Shown: positions 32,276-43,172 of the stretch, one piece after another
How the letters are laid out: each line of letters starts with the position of its first letter
How positions within the stretch are numbered: the first letter of the stretch is position 1
Origin: Notospermus geniculatus
Taxonomy: Eukaryota; Nemertea; Pilidiophora; Heteronemertea; Lineidae
Direction of reading: 5' to 3'
Length of the DNA stretch: 64,000 nucleotides
Assembly: GCA_002633025.1 (NCBI GenBank)
Contig: NMRB01000792.1
Coordinates: 121,430-185,429, forward strand
Program-made: the position numbers and the translations under genes
Notes under the pieces: model-generated
Seen by the model: only the letters and a program-made list of their open reading frames with translations
Database searches by the model: none
What the model was told of the DNA's origin: nothing

Positions 32276-32574
32276 GACAAGAAATGAAAGGGTACGAAGG
32301 TTGTCAGGAATCATCGTCCTTGGAATGCAGATCCTCCAAACAATAGCCCGCTATTGAAAGGTTGTAATCCAAAGTGGTGTGACGTCAATGGTCACGTGAG
32401 GTGCAGATTTCCTCAGTCGGTTTTGGAAGCTCCGTGTGGACGGACGCACTGCCACGCAGTGCGGAGCGGGCCTGCTCTTCCACACCGGCGGTGTTCTATT
32501 GTACGCAGGCATGTAGCGATACATGCATGTGTGCACTGGAACTCCAAGGAGGGTTTACCATGGTTGGTTGGTTT

Positions 32575-33056
32575 GGACGGTAATCCCTGCGCGGGGATAG
32601 GCCGGGGAGACCTGATGCTATGTGTTCTTCAGGCGTGTTGAACGGTAATCCTGATGCGGGATAGGCCGTAAGACCTGATGCTATGTGTTCTTCGGGCATG
32701 GACGGTAATCCCCGGGTGTGGGATAGGCCGGGAAGTCCTGATGCTATGTGTTCTTCAGGCATATGTGGACGGTAATCCCGATTCGGGATAGGCCGGAAGA
32801 CCTGATGCTTTCTGTTCTTCAGGCATGGACGGTAATCCCCGGGTGTGGGATAGGCCGAAAGACCTGATGCTGGGTGCTCTTCAGGCATGTTGTACGGTAA
32901 TCCCTGTGTGGGATAGGCCGAAGACCTGATGCTATGTGTTCTTCAGGCATAGACGGTAGTCCCCAGGTGTGGGACAGGCCGCGAAGATGTGATGCTGTGT
33001 ACGTTCTTTAGGCATGCTGGACGCGGTAATCTCTGTGTGGGATAGGCCGGAAGATG
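32575..33056. repeat. Minisatellite, about 58-65-bp unit, 8 copies
   Basis: Units follow the pattern GGACGGTAATCCC .. GGGATAGGCCGGAAGACCTG then ATGCTATGTGTTCTTCAGGC. Copies differ by 5-15 percent and by small indels. The minus strand has an open frame through part of it (repeated PEEHIASGL peptide), which follows from repeat length and is not evidence of a gene. Each unit holds two small inverted pairs (AATCCC/GGGATA and CCTGA/TCAGG). Confidence 0.92.
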
Positions 33057-33604
33057 CTCTGACCGTTGAGTAATAGAATGAATAGGAGATAAAGGGAGAA
33101 GGATTGTATGAGTAGCAGGGCAAATGTTTGGGGTTTGAGATATACAACCGACGTGGGGGTCATGGCGTGGAGAAGGATCAGATGAAGGGGATGCTAGGCA
33201 TCCAAACGTTGCTGAGGTGGGATGTTTTAGGTTTGTCGATACCGGTATTGCAGGCAGTATACATTTTCATGTGTGGCGGAAGTATTGTGCGGAAGCGCGA
33301 CGAAAGGTTGGCAAACACGTCAATAGACCCGAAGTTGACCATAGTGTAGTACAGGTATTGTTGTAAAGGATTTGATCCGTTGCATAATATAAATCGGGAA
33401 TTTGTTTTGTTTTGTTTTGTTTTGTATAGTGTTGGGTCAGGCGGGCCGAGACCCAACTATTGTGGGGAGTTTGTGGTGGAGAGAGAATTTTTTGCTTTTA
33501 CATAAGGACGTGAGAGATCGGATTAATATTGTTTGGTAGGAGTATGTAAGGGCTGAACAGCGTCGCTCTCGCCCATATTTTGTGGTAGACATTGATGGTG
33601 TACG

Positions 33605-33790
33605 ATGGCGACGATTTGGTTGAAGGAGGGCCACCATTTGAGAGGACGAGATGTCCTGCCCGTGGTTATTAGGCTTAACGAAGAACGAGAAGGAGAGTGG
33701 GCTAGTCCAAGCAAGAAATATCCACTGGAGTCATATTCGTCGGAAGAGCTGGGGAAAGAGTTTAAGCTAATCACGGGATATGAGATCCAG
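33605..33790 (+). CDS. Hypothetical gene, exon A
   Basis: The ATG at 33605 (in-frame stop just upstream at 33593) opens 62 codons ending GAGATCCAG|GTGAGTGG, a consensus donor, in phase 0. The peptide (MATIWLKEGHHLRGRD .. LITGYEIQ) is soluble and charged, with no family recognised. It joins exon B (33996) in phase 0. A weak acceptor-like TAG at 33587 means the true exon might start earlier and the ATG might be internal to a longer 5' UTR. Confidence 0.5.
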
Positions 33791-33995
33791 GTGAGTGGTA
33801 CATGGTAGATTACTGATGACTTGAGGCCCACATAGTAGTGCATTGAGGGCGGTTGCAAAGCTTGAATTTTCGTATATGTTAGTGAGAGGGAGATTCCCAG
33901 CAGGGGGTATATGCCACAGGGACGGTTCTGATATGAGAGTCATGATGGACTGATCTCACAGCATTTGAGTTTACATGGGTTTTACATTCCACTAG

Positions 33996-34241
33996 GTAAT
34001 AATGGTGATGGCCAGAAAGGAGGACAACATCGAGAACAGGAGACACGCTGTACACTGTGCGGTGTTAGAGGCTAATCAGAAGGGGGCGCCGGCCGGTCAG
34101 CCCGTGGCAGGAACGTCGTCTAGTGGGGGCGTACACGAAAACCAACCTACGACGTCGGGTAAAGGCAAGACGACTGCTAGTATGACTATCGGTTCATCAG
34201 GGAAAGATGACAAAGAGAAGCCAGGGAAAGGGAAAAAGAGG
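33996..34241 (+). CDS. Hypothetical gene, exon B
   Basis: Acceptor TTTTACATTCCACTAG, donor AAAAAGAGG|GTAAGG, 82 codons, phase 0 at both ends. Encodes a low-complexity, basic, Gly/Ser/Thr/Lys-rich segment (..GTSSSGGVHENQPTTSGKGK .. KPGKGKKR), likely disordered and possibly nuclear because of the KKR-type basic cluster. No domain recognised. Confidence 0.5.
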
Positions 34242-34390
34242 GTAAGGAGATTAATTAACGTTATTCCGGTCGTCGCCAATATTTTCCTTGTTTTGTTTAT
34301 ACGTGACGGAACATTCGAGAGCGTCGGATGAACAGTAAATGGCTCGCTTCTGGGTTGGTAGGTGTAAGATGTGTCTGGTTTTTGTTGCAG

Positions 34391-34458
34391 TCGGCGCCTG
34401 AGGCAGAGGTGACAGAGACGGCATCCGCGGCGGGTCCAGAGAAGGTAGAGAAGGATCG
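34391..34458 (+). pseudogene. Hypothetical gene, exon C, cut by the segmental duplication
   Basis: Acceptor TGGTTTTTGTTGCAG, phase 0, coding SAPEAEVTETASAAGPEKVE then KDR. The similarity to duplication copy 1 starts at 34459, and in frame the duplicated sequence gives only IHSL and a TGA. Either the gene was truncated by insertion of the duplicated block, or exon C ends earlier at a donor-like AAG|GTAGAG (34445). In the first case this is a broken gene. Confidence 0.45.
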
Positions 34459-34712
34459 TATCCATAGTCTGTGATGACTTTACGAAACATAACCCCTGCC
34501 ATTTCACATCAGGTGACCACTGGCTGTGTTGCTTTTTCTCCAACGACAGTGATAAGGGCAAAACGAAGACGCAACAATAGGATTTTCAGCGATTGGGCTA
34601 AAGGTATCCCCACCATAATTATGCAAAGCATGCAAGCGAACACCCATAGAATTCTATTAAGGATTCGTAACAAATACCATTTTGTTATCGTTATATTTTA
34701 TTAACCTAAAAT

Positions 34713-34849
34713 TGGGTCATATGAATAAAGACTAGCAAATGCTTTTACTTCAGGTTTGTACAGCATTGGCTAGTGCATTTGTATTGCAAAATTCAAGTAA
34801 AAGCACTAGTCTTTACTAGTCTTTTACTAGTCTTTATTCATATGACCCA
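34713..34849. repeat. Fold-back element, TGGGTCATATGAATAAA ends (copy 2)
   Basis: Duplicate of 29782-29938 without the extra repeated end, so this copy may show the original form. Confidence 0.85.
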
Positions 34850-35524
34850 TTTGCTATGGCTACTGCCCGATTTCTAGCCCTAGTTCCTTAATGAACGGCT
34901 GTATTTTTTTTTCATTTCTCTTTCTTGTAAAGTAACACCTTTTTTGTTACCCACGCCTGGTATGTCCATTACGACACCCACTCAAAATCAGGCGTATTCA
35001 ACCCGAGCCTTTGAATTCCCCATCGACTACCCAACATGTATAATCAATGATCTGGCGTGAATTCGGTTCCCGCCGCGGCCACTTACTGCAGGGAATACAG
35101 TATGTCGTCCGATGGCAATAATGTTCTTTTCCCGACACATCCCTAAGTTCAGAGTCTGTTTGTCCGTGACGTTTGCGTTTTCATTTGAAGAGCACAGCAC
35201 CAATGCCAAGTTTTCGATCTCGTACGTACAAACAATCATTACGGTACCGTAGCTAAGGGAAGTACATGTCGCTTGCAACGGAACGAGACAAACGAAATCT
35301 TCTTGAAAGCAAGATATATCGTGAATCAAACTGGTTTGATATTCGACCGGGAAAAAAATACCTCAGATGTTGTGAATGCCTGCGTTTTCGTAGAAACGTT
35401 GCTGGAGTTGAAACCAAATTGTCAAGTACGCGGTGGACAGCCAACGCGCCATTAAAATAATTACTTTTTAAAAAAAAATTTGTACGAGAAATATAGTTCG
35501 TGAGCTTCGGATTTTATGCTTTAA

Positions 35525-35860
35525 AGGAGTTCGACGTCCAAGTTGTAAACAACCCAGTTTGTTTACAAACAGTGGTCGGCAAACTAGTTTTATTCCTTCG
35601 TGAAGGTGGCAGCACCAGTAGCGCCCCGTGATCGTTAGACTGGTGCCCGGTCCAATGCAACTCACTCAACCACTCACTGGTTCTCTATCCACGCTGTGCT
35701 GCCACCTATTATCGGTGATATGTACTGAAGTGAATATGTAGTCTCGCGCAGCCAACCGATTCGTTCTGCAAGTACTGCGACACAAACGTTCGATCCTCAG
35801 ATTCGGCTGGGTGACCGAGACTAGTGAATATCGTGTTTACAACTTGGACGTCCAGCTCCT
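35525..35860. mobile_element. Fold-back element B at the same TTAA site (336 bp)
   Basis: AGGAGTTCGACGTCCAAGTT begins and AACTTGGACGTCCAGCTCCT ends it; TTAA on both sides (35521-35524, 35861-35864). The interior has its own inverted words (GGTGGCAGCACCAG and GCTGCCACC). It does not align with element A in copy 1 apart from the AGG..AG terminus. Confidence 0.88.
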
Positions 35861-36569
35861 TTAATTTTCGCAGCTTCCAATCCGATCATTCATGCCAGAT
35901 CCTCAGGCAGTATACCCGTCAGATCATAGTCATGTTCACTCCATCCTTAAAAACAACAAAAATGCGACGGGGATTTCGTAATGCTCTGTTCGGGGTGATA
36001 GTAACATATAATACTTCGAATATGACCGTGCTAGTAGAAGGGCTAGCAGGAATGGTACTCCGATAATCCGTCACATCGGCATGTGAAAGGCGTAATCCAT
36101 TAAATAAATGGAAAACGACCAATTTTCTCGAGTGGGACCATATTCCCCAGAGCCTGTCAAAGCGGTTTTTCTTTTAAATTTATACAATAAATGGCTTACC
36201 ATTGATAACCCAAAGACGACGACGCCGACTTGCATTATTCTGCTCCGCTTGAGACCGTCTGTAAAAGAAAGATACTTGTTCGGTTGACATCGGCGTGATG
36301 GATGGTCTAGGTCACGTCGAGGGGGACATGACTTCTTTGTCCGAGTCCCAACTGTCCAGAATCTCTAAGTAACGTCGGGGAAAGTGAAGAACCGATGGTA
36401 ATGGAGTTGGGCGCTGCTGCTGAGCTATTTACTGCGGGTCAGCTGTCATTCACAAAGACGACAAAAAATTCATGTGTATGTTTCCCTTTGATGGCGAAGA
36501 GTGATTATTCTCGTCAAATATCTCTGTGCTCTGAATAGTGAGGTTTCGCAAGTCTGACGAAACACGAAG

Positions 36570-36822
36570 TAAAGTCTAACCCAATCTAGCCGTGGTGCAA
36601 TGGAGTGCGGAAGATGGAAATGTGACATGTATTTGCGGTTTTAATAATCTGCCAAAGCAGTCCGCATGACTGGCGTCAATCGCTCCACATTATACAAGGA
36701 GCTAATAGGCTGTTCACAATCTCACAAGTGAATGGGTGATTAAAACTGTCTGGTCAACCACCGCGTTCAGGTTCATTAGTTCCGCATTCCATTGCTCCAC
36801 GGCTAGATTGGGTTAGACTTTG
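36570..36822. repeat. AAGTCTAACCC fold-back, copy 2
   Basis: Same element as 31675-31923. On its right side about 10 bases of the flanking target (ACGAAGTACG) are deleted, so only the left flank of the duplication remains. Confidence 0.8.
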
Positions 36823-37267
36823 AAATTGAACTTCATTACCATCATCTAATGTATTTCAGGAGATGGTTGGTACCATGGATAAACATCACCTGCTGCAAGA
36901 GAGTCTTTTAGCGTATGACGTTAGACCGATAGAGTTACGATGTATATTAAACTTTGAAATTTATCTTTCGTTTCCACTTCGTAGATACGAAGTGGATGAT
37001 GCACCACAACTCTCTCGGTCTTACATGGTATGCTATAAAAGACCCACTGGTAGCAAGGACATTTTGTGGTACCAACCATCTCCAGAAATACACCAGGTTC
37101 AGGAAATGAAGTTGAATTTCCTATTTCGTACTTCGTGTTTCGTCAGATTTGCGAAACCTCACTATTGTTGACAAGAAATGAAAGGGTACGAAGGTTGCCA
37201 GGAATCAGCGTCCTAGGAATGCAGATCCTCCAAACAATAGCACGCAATAGCCCGCTATTGAAAGGTT

Positions 37268-38453
37268 ATATTCGAATGGTCATGGTCTCTCTAGTCATAT
37301 ATTCTAATCCCTCGCTGAACAATAATAAAAACGGACTTTGATTCCAGGGGGAATTGGATTCCTTTCACACCGGCTCGTCTGTGTCTCCCTCAGAATTATC
37401 CCCCCCCCCCCAAATTTTGAAAATAGATTTCAGAACGGACGGGCTTTCTTTTTGAATAAGAGCAATATGTGGTATTCACTGCGGCCATTTATCAGAGAAT
37501 CTTGATCCTGCAAAGAGAGATTAGATCTTGGAAATGGTTTCAGTTGGAATGAGAGGCAACATCAATCACGAACGGTATTCGGACGGAAAATCAGTGTGTC
37601 ACTGTAATTGCCGCTGTATGACACCGTAATCGAGAACATCGGATCCCCGAATAAAGTTTGACGTATGCGTCTCACTCCAACGCGGGACTGATAAAACTAG
37701 AACCATGAGAATGAGATACATGTATAAAAAAGATGCTCGTATTTCAACAGAACTCTAGCAGGCCACCTAACGTATCGCAAATAACGTGACACAAGATAAA
37801 ACACTGCCGGATACAGCATTCAGAAAAAGAGGTGGCGTGGCTTTTGATCATGGGATCCCAGTAGGCCTATAGAGCCTGAGTGCTTGATTTTCCTGGTTAA
37901 ATTCAAAGAATTTCAACAAAATAGAGGGGGCGTACGCCCCTTCCGCCCCCTCTAAATCCGGCCCTGTTGAAAATGTTCAATAAACCATGACCGAGTCGGA
38001 GTTTACCGGATGTCGGGTACCGAAATTTGCTGAAGAAGCTGGTGGGCAAAAAGACGCAACGTCACAACGTCACCTTGGTCACGTAGGCCTGGGCCTACGT
38101 CATGGATACGATGAATACGCCACCGATCTTCTCGCCAGCCACCGATATCGGCTTTGGCACTGTTTGACAATGGGCGAACATCGCTAGGAGAGGATACCAG
38201 GAATCGCTGTTTAGCGCACACCTGGCGTCAACAGCCGATTTCTTGATTTGCTCGCTTGCGATCAGATCGCTTGCCTTATCGCGTGGTGTGCTGCAGGCTT
38301 TACACAATCGATGACCGATTGCGAGGTCTAAATTTTTATTCTAACGTTCCTCAAACTTGAAAACACATCTAAATGCACAACCAAAGAGATTTTTCCCATT
38401 CTCCGCCAGTCCCAACTTTTTACCAAGGCAGCAAACCATTAGTCGTGTTATCA
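37268..38453. other. No recognised gene
   Basis: Contains a C10 run (37400-37410), a 20-bp near-perfect palindrome ACGTAGGCCTGGGCCTACGT (38081-38100) and short ORFs. The stretch ending TGTGCTGCAGGCTTTA (38287-38302) resembles the AGCCTGC.. element ends, but no partner end was found. Confidence 0.5.
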
Positions 38454-39552
38454 AGACTTCTGAATGCAATCAGAGGCTTCTGCGTTTTCCAATAAAATTA
38501 TTGATACAACCAAATCCAAGGCATTTTTAGAATTTACAAGGCATGGGTGATTTTTCTTCCTAATTTGCCGAACCCTTTTCTTGTTAGTTAATATGATAAA
38601 TAAACGGAAAGACTTATGTTATATCCATGTTACAGTAAACCATTCGTTAATATCATCAAAGGCTTTTCATTTCCAGTTGCATTTGACATCTTTTACCTTG
38701 CTTGAGGAAGAATTTGACTCTTTTCGTTTTACCCATGTTGATCAAGGTACAGCGATAAAATCTAGTGCAGAAATCTTAGTTTTATTCATTATGAAAATTG
38801 TCCCTTTACTCCAATTGAGGTTTTATTCCAAGGATTAATCTCCCTTATCTCCTTTAATTACCCTACTCTATTTTGTGTATAATCAGCAATGAAGGCTGTT
38901 CACGAAGAACACTCACTCCCACTGCTCACTGCATACACTAAATGCCATAATTAAGCCTAATCAGCATATGTGCAGTGCTCGGCAAGGTGTGAAGAGTGTT
39001 TGTTTGGTCAATGTCCAAAGGGTTGACCAGAGACATTCGTTTGATCAGTGCCAGGCGCGGATCCAAGGGGGTGGGGGCGCACCCGCCGCACGCTCCCCCT
39101 TTCGGCCAAAAAATCTTTAAAATCGACCGTGGAGTTATGAAATTTGGAGCATATCTTTTAGCGTATCATGTAAGATTGGGAGAGTTATGGTACATCTTGA
39201 ATTTGTAAATTTCCACTCGGTATCTACGAAGTGGAGACGAAAGATAAATTTTAAGTTTAATATACACCGTAACTCTATTGATCTAACGTCAGACGCTAAG
39301 AGACGCTCTTGCAGCAGGCGATATTTGTGGTACCAACCATCTCCTGAAATACATTACGTCATGGAAATGATGTCAAATTTCGTATTTCGTACTTCGTGTT
39401 TCGTCAGATTTGCGAAACCTCGCCATTGTTCTCCACCTTTCCCTGTGATAATTGGTGTTTAATAAAGGGACCTTAGACACACGAAAGAAACGTACATGTG
39501 TTTGTTTCTGTTTTTTTCTTCTTCTGATCTCGCACTGTTTTTTTGCATTATA
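38454..39552. repeat. Second direct duplication, copy 1 (about 1.1 kb)
   Basis: Begins GACTTCTGAATGCAATCAGA and ends TTTTTTTGCATTATA; repeated in the same orientation at 39762-41337. It includes a half copy of the palindromic repeat (about 39110-39424). An 85-codon frame (38581-38838) is kept in both copies with two changes, but the copies are nearly identical throughout, so that is not evidence of selection. Confidence 0.9.
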
Positions 39553-39761
39553 TCAGTCGACCCGCAAAGGTCCTTTTCTACGGCAGATTTATTTTGCGCG
39601 CGGGAAAATAATAGGCAATCGGGGCCCTCGACGATGCTTCTCGAGTACCTCATTCGAGAAATCGGACATCTCGCACAAAAGTGCGTTTATCGAGAAGACC
39701 GTTCAAATTCAACCACATAAACCATACATCAGTATTTAGCTAAGACATTGAGCTTTCCATT

Positions 39762-41337
39762 AGACTTCTGAATGCAATCAGAGGCTTCTGCGTTTTCCAA
39801 TAAAATTATTGATACAACCAAATCCAAGGCATTTTTAGAATTTACAAGGCATGGATGGTCAAGTGATTTTTCTTCCTTATTTGCCGAACCCTTTTCTTGT
39901 TAGTTAATATGATAAATAAACGGAAAGACGTATGTTATATCCATGTTACAGTAAACCATTCGTTAATATCATCAAAGGCTTTTCATTTCCAGTTGCATTT
40001 GACATCTTTTACCTTGCTTGAGGAAGAATTTGACTCTTTTCGTTTTACCCATGTTGATCAAGGTACAGCGATAAAATCTACTGCAGAAATCTTAGTTTTA
40101 TTCATTATGAAAATTGTCCCTTTACTCCAATTGAGGTTTTATTCCAAGGATTAATCTCCCTTATCTCCTTTAATTACCCTACTCTATTTTGTGTATAATC
40201 AGCAATGAAGGCTGTTCACGAGGAACACTCACTCCCACTGCTCACTGCACACACTAAGTGCACTAATTAAGCCTAATCAGCATATGTGTAGTGCTCGGCA
40301 AGGTGTGAAGAGTGTTTGTTTGGTCAATGTCCAAAGGGTTGACCAGAGACATTCGTATGATCAGTGCCAGGCGCGGATCCAAGGGGGGGGGGGGCACCCG
40401 CCGCACGCTCTCCCTTTCGGCCAAAAAATCTTTAAAATCGACCGTGAAGTTCTGAAATTTGGAGCATATCTTTTAGCATATCATGTAAGATTGGGAGAGT
40501 TATGGTACATCTTGAATTTGTAAATTTCCACTCTGTATCTACGAAGTGGAGACGAAAGATAAATTTTAAGTTTAATATACACCGTAACTCTGGCCATGTC
40601 GATTTAGAGGAATCAGAGGAATCGGAGGAATCAGAGGAAAATTCAGTCTGTAGCCCATCAGTCACAGACAATCACATGACTATCATGTACTAAATGTATA
40701 AACACGGCCACGTGGTTGTGTAAACGTCATAACAGCTTTAGCATGTTTAGTGGAACTTGCAATTCGGCCCTTTTCTCCTAAAGTGTTGGCTTTCGGCCCT
40801 AAGTCATTTTAACTGTCTTATCACCAACCTTGATGATGATGAGTTTATTATAACAATTCAATAGCCAAGGAGATGTTATGAATCAACTATTCTGATAATT
40901 TTATATTTTATCTTATGGTGATTTTCTGGATTTTCCAGCCCGATTCCTCTGATTCCTCCGATTCCTCTGATTCCTCTAAATCGACATGGCCCGTAACTCT
41001 ATTGATCTAACGTCAGACGCTAAGAGACGCTCTTGCAGCAGGCGATATTTGTGGTACCAACCATCTCCTGAAATACATTACGTCATGGAAATGAAGTCCA
41101 ATTTCGTATTTCGTACTTCGTGTTTCGTCAGATTTGCGAAACCTCGCTATTGTTTTCCACCTTTCCCTGTGTTAGCCAGTCATATTAAAAGGCCTTTAAC
41201 CTGGCCATAATGAATACATAATGCATACATAATGAATTGGTGTTTAATAAAGGGACCTTAGACAGACGAAAGAAACGTACATGTGTTTGTTTCTGTTTTT
41301 TTCTTCTTTTGATCTCGCACTGTTTTTTTGCATTATA
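39762..41337. repeat. Second direct duplication, copy 2
   Basis: Same block as 38454-39552, enlarged by a 400-bp fold-back (40592-40991) and by about 55 bp near 41175-41235. Confidence 0.9.
40592..40991. mobile_element. Fold-back element (400 bp) with a 9-bp target duplication
   Basis: GGCCATGTCGATTTAGAGGA opens and TCCTCTAAATCGACATGGCC closes it, followed inward by (GAGGAATCA)n-type repeats on both arms. CGTAACTCT is present at 40583-40591 and again at 40992-41000, while duplication copy 1 has it once (39266-39274) followed directly by ATTGATC. The empty site therefore confirms a 9-bp duplication, as for 20187-20599. No transposase. Confidence 0.93.
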
Positions 41338-41790
41338 ACCAGAATTCTTACCCAGACACCTGTCAAGCAAGTGCAAAATAGAAGTACATGACGACGTGCC
41401 TTGGAGAGGTTTGCATCGAATGCTTTGTTGATATGAATCAAAGTGTAGACGATTTCATTTGCTCGCCCGCGAAAACCTCATCATATATACAACACCCAAT
41501 GGAACAACTTGCTGTCTTAATTGAGTATGAAAAATGGATTTCCATAAATTGTGCGCTGCATGCGAATGAAAAGTCGCCAGGAATGGGCAGTGCGTCATTG
41601 TGCATGGCGACAGGTCGTTATTCGTGTTGGGATGACAAGCAAAAGCCCATATTTTTTTACTGCTGATCGTAAAAGAACAATGGAAAAGCCCTCGTGTTCA
41701 GAGAAAATCTGTACTGTCAAAGAGAGGGCAAGTTTTGCAATCAATTAGACTTGACTGTGGCGGACATGGCAAAAAGCATCGTTAAGCCCC
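41338..41790. other. No recognised gene
   Basis: Short ORFs only, ending in a C-run at 41788-41799. Confidence 0.45.
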
Positions 41791-41810
41791 CCCCCCCCCA
41801 TTACACAGAA

Positions 41811-42580
41811 GTATACGGTATACGAAAACGCCGATTAACAAAGGCTTCAAATGGATTCACGACCGTGAAGCCATTGTTAACCGGCGTTTTCGTATACCGT
41901 ACACTTCTATGTAATAGGGGCCTAAGGCTTCCTTTACATTGAAGTATACGGTATACGAAAACGCCGGTTAACAAAGGCTTCAAATGGATTCACGGCCGTG
42001 AAGCCATTGTTAACCGGCGTTTTCGTATACAGTTCAGGTCACAATTGACATCCCTACGGCTTCGCTTAAGTTACTCGTAAGTTACGCGTACCTTACGAGT
42101 AACTCACGGCTTTGGTTTCGCGTAACTCACCGCGTAACTCGCCAAAATCGCGCAACTGGCCTCGTAAATCACTGCGTAGCTAGCGAAATTCGCGTAACTC
42201 ACCACGTAACTCACCTCGAAAGTTGCGCGTAACATAGCTCGTGAGTTGTTGCGTAAGTTACGAGTGACTTACGCGTAACTTGCGCGAATTTAGGGATGCC
42301 AATTGTGACCTGTACTGTACCTAAGGCTTCCTTTACATAAGTATACGGTATACGAAAACGCCGGTTAAAAAGGCTTCAAATCGATTCACGACCGTGAAGC
42401 CATTGTTAACCGGCGTTTTCGTATACCGTATGCTTCTATGTAATCGGGGCCTGAGGCTTCCTTTACATTGAAGTAAAAGGTATACGAAAACGCCGGTTAA
42501 CAAAGGCTTCAAATGGATTCACGGCCGTGAAGCCATTGCTAACCGGCGTTTTCGTATACCGTATACTTCTATGTAAAAGC
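41811..42580. repeat. Tandem array of four palindromes of about 115 bp
   Basis: Four units (about 41811-41923, 41939-42029, 42330-42451, 42470-42578) each read GAAGTATACGGTATACGAAA then ACGCCGGTTAACAAAGGCTT, a GATTCACG(G/A)CCGTGAA centre, and the reverse complement. Spacers are GGGGCCTAAGGCTTCCTTTA. Unit 2 is cut by the TA-flanked element 42030-42317. Each unit is a near-perfect hairpin of about 50 bp. The outer ends (GGCTTCCTTTACA / TGTAAAAGCAACC) with TAA/TTA outside match the plan of 1764-1892. Confidence 0.88.
42030..42317. mobile_element. TA-flanked fold-back MITE rich in CGCGTAACTC
   Basis: CAGTTCAGGTCACAATTGAC begins and CAATTGTGACCTGTACTG ends it, with TA on both sides (42028-42029, 42318-42319). 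The interior is a run of related words (GCGTAACTCAC, CGTAAGTTACG). The CAGT start with a TA duplication is of Tc1/mariner type. A diverged partial relative lies at 51640-51930. Confidence 0.8.
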
Positions 42581-42609
42581 AACCTTAGCGAGGCCATCAC
42601 CTGTTTTCT

Positions 42610-42905
42610 TTTATTTTTGAAGTAATAGGAACCCTCAGAAACCCATTACTATTATTTGTCCTTCAATTGTATCTCCAGTATTTGTGATTCCTTGGATAAC
42701 ATGAAGCTTATTGGGTTCAGAGATCGCTTGGACTATACTCGCAGGGTGCTGAGGGACGCCTCGTTTAACATAGATCTTTGAGCCATCTTTTTGGAAGAGG
42801 GGGATTTGGCCTAGTGGTTAGGGCGTGCTGCCCCTGAGTGATAGCAACTGATGCCTGATGCGAGTGTCAGTGGGTTCGAATCCTGTAGGAAGCTATGTCT
42901 TACTT
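42610..42905 (+). mobile_element. GATTTGGCC tRNA-SINE, diverged copy
   Basis: The head GGGGATTTGGCCTAGTGGTT (A box) at about 42809 and B box GTGGGTTCGAATCCTG near 42870-42885. It is preceded (42655-42795) by the tail part of the same unit (TTGTATCTCCAGTATTTGTG .. GGGTGCTGAGGGACGCCTCG), so this locus also once had at least two units in tandem. Long variable-arm spacing suggests a tRNA-Leu or tRNA-Ser origin. Confidence 0.82.
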
Positions 42906-42923
42906 TCACCTAAGAAACCCGTA

Positions 42924-43172
42924 AAGCCTGGCGCACACGAGCGACTAAAATGGGGGCGACTACCAGATGCGACTACTACGTCGCATGCGATAATTACCTT
43001 TGAGGTCGATCAGTGATGTCATCCGCGACATCACTGATCTTCCAATGAAGCATTTGTCGCAAACGAGTCAACAAAAACTAAAAAAAACTAAAAATATGTT
43101 CAGTCGCTGCTGTGGTCGCAAGGCCGGTCGCCTAGAAAATCGCTCAAAAAACCGCTCGTGTGCGCCATGCTT
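42924..43172. repeat. TIR element with inner hairpin, TA flanks
   Basis: AAGCCTGGCGCACACGAGCG opens, and CGCTCGTGTGCGCCATGCTT closes it; TA on both sides. An inner 13-bp-arm hairpin GATCAGTGATGTC..GACATCACTGATC lies at about 43008-43039. Ends resemble the AGCCTGC.. family at 19989 and 25745. Confidence 0.82.

Larger units (their letters stand above)
29529..32363. repeat. Segmental duplication, copy 1 (about 2.8 kb)
   Basis: Runs from ATCCATAGTCTGTGATGACT to GCTATTGAAAGGTT and is matched in the same orientation by 34459-37267, with only small differences outside the insert at 30621-30961. It includes fold-backs at 29782-29938, 31675-31923 and the palindromic repeat at about 31650-32275. Short ORFs are present (for example minus 30118-30333) but none is convincing. 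Confidence 0.92.
34459..37267. repeat. Segmental duplication, copy 2 (about 2.8 kb)
   Basis: Matches 29529-32363 along its length. Differences are scattered substitutions, small indels, and one wholesale difference: a different fold-back at the TTAA site (35525-35860). Confidence 0.92.

Noticed and set aside
32496-32888. 130-codon minus-strand frame with repeated PEEHIASGL peptides
   Set aside because: It is a translation of the minisatellite. Indels in other units shift the frame, so it does not look selected.
38581-40154. 85-codon frame kept in both duplication copies (38581-38838 and 39897-40154)
   Set aside because: Only two differences, but the non-coding parts of the duplication are equally similar, the frame needs a non-ATG start, and no domain or splice context is visible.
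41811-42580. CRISPR-like repeat array
   Set aside because: The repeats are long palindromes with conserved spacers in a eukaryotic genome, and there are no cas genes. They are fold-back elements.
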